From NCBI GenBank assembly GCA_946610835.1, contig CAMOCU010000083.1:1-5637 (forward strand): a stretch of 5,637 nucleotides of DNA. The letters are read 5' to 3'. The DNA is from an uncultured Clostridia bacterium (GTDB lineage: Bacteria; Bacillota; Clostridia; Oscillospirales; Acutalibacteraceae). Shown here piece by piece: positions 5,470 to 5,637 of the stretch. The translations under genes were made by a program, and so were the position numbers. The stretch's first letter is position 1. Every line of letters starts with the position of its first letter. Below the pieces are notes generated by a model. That model made no database searches. It was given only the letters and a program-made list of their open reading frames with translations, and was not told the origin of the DNA.

Positions 5470-5637
5470 GCGGCAAAACGGAACGGTCTGATACTCGGCG
5501 ATACGTAAGCGTTGCAAGCGCGGAGATTTTTCTATTCCGCACAACGCACGGACGAAAAAGCATTTACAAAGTATGGGTGTATCTGAGGAAGCACTGATTC
5601 AATCCGATGCGCACGAAGGAATGGATCTTTTTCCGTC

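Noticed and set aside
5512..5538. Plus-strand promoter TTGCAA / TATTCC
   Set aside because: 15-base spacer, poor -10, and no assured gene downstream.
1..5637. CRISPR array, tRNA, rRNA or riboswitch
   Set aside because: No regularly spaced repeats, no cloverleaf-like segment with CCA-type end, and the operon leader is too short (about 20 bases) for a riboswitch.

Overview
The window looks like a stretch of a Firmicutes (Clostridia-like) chromosome: base composition is near 50 % GC, there are strong AGGAGG-type ribosome sites, the genes are tightly packed and co-directional, and the purine nucleoside phosphorylase resembles the Bacillus/Clostridia trimeric type. The assignment to a gut-type clostridium is inference from protein style and is not proven by any marker gene.

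Left end (1-540): positions 1-332 read on the + strand as the C-terminal part of a siphophage distal-tail/tail-component protein (Sipho_tail style) broken by a +1 frameshift near 149-153, so this is prophage debris. Just after it, 371-395 resembles a terminal inverted repeat of an IS256-family (Mutator-type) insertion sequence. Two back-to-back intrinsic terminators follow: one for the + strand (461-495), one for the - strand (498-533).

Main body (541-5370): four minus-strand genes form one compact operon. In transcription order they are a GPH-family (MelB-like) cation symporter (5370-3925); a trimeric-type purine nucleoside phosphorylase (3928-3101, ATGA overlap with the symporter); a 507-residue two-part SDR/epimerase with an intact YxxxK and an unusual C-terminal half (3080-1557); and a second, 336-residue SDR in which YxxxK reads YxxxR (1551-541). 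Gaps are -4, 20 and 5 bases, and the last gene ends directly at the minus-strand terminator. The simplest reading is uptake of a small glycoside or nucleoside, phosphorolysis by the PNP, and redox or epimerase chemistry by the SDR pair. The substrate is not deducible from sequence.

Right end (5371-5637): the operon control region. It has a strong Shine-Dalgarno sequence, a perfect TATAAT -10, a perfect 13-bp palindrome over the -35 position (likely operator), and a second palindromic/hairpin element further upstream. Beyond about 5470 no gene can be assigned with confidence; short open frames run off the window end on both strands.
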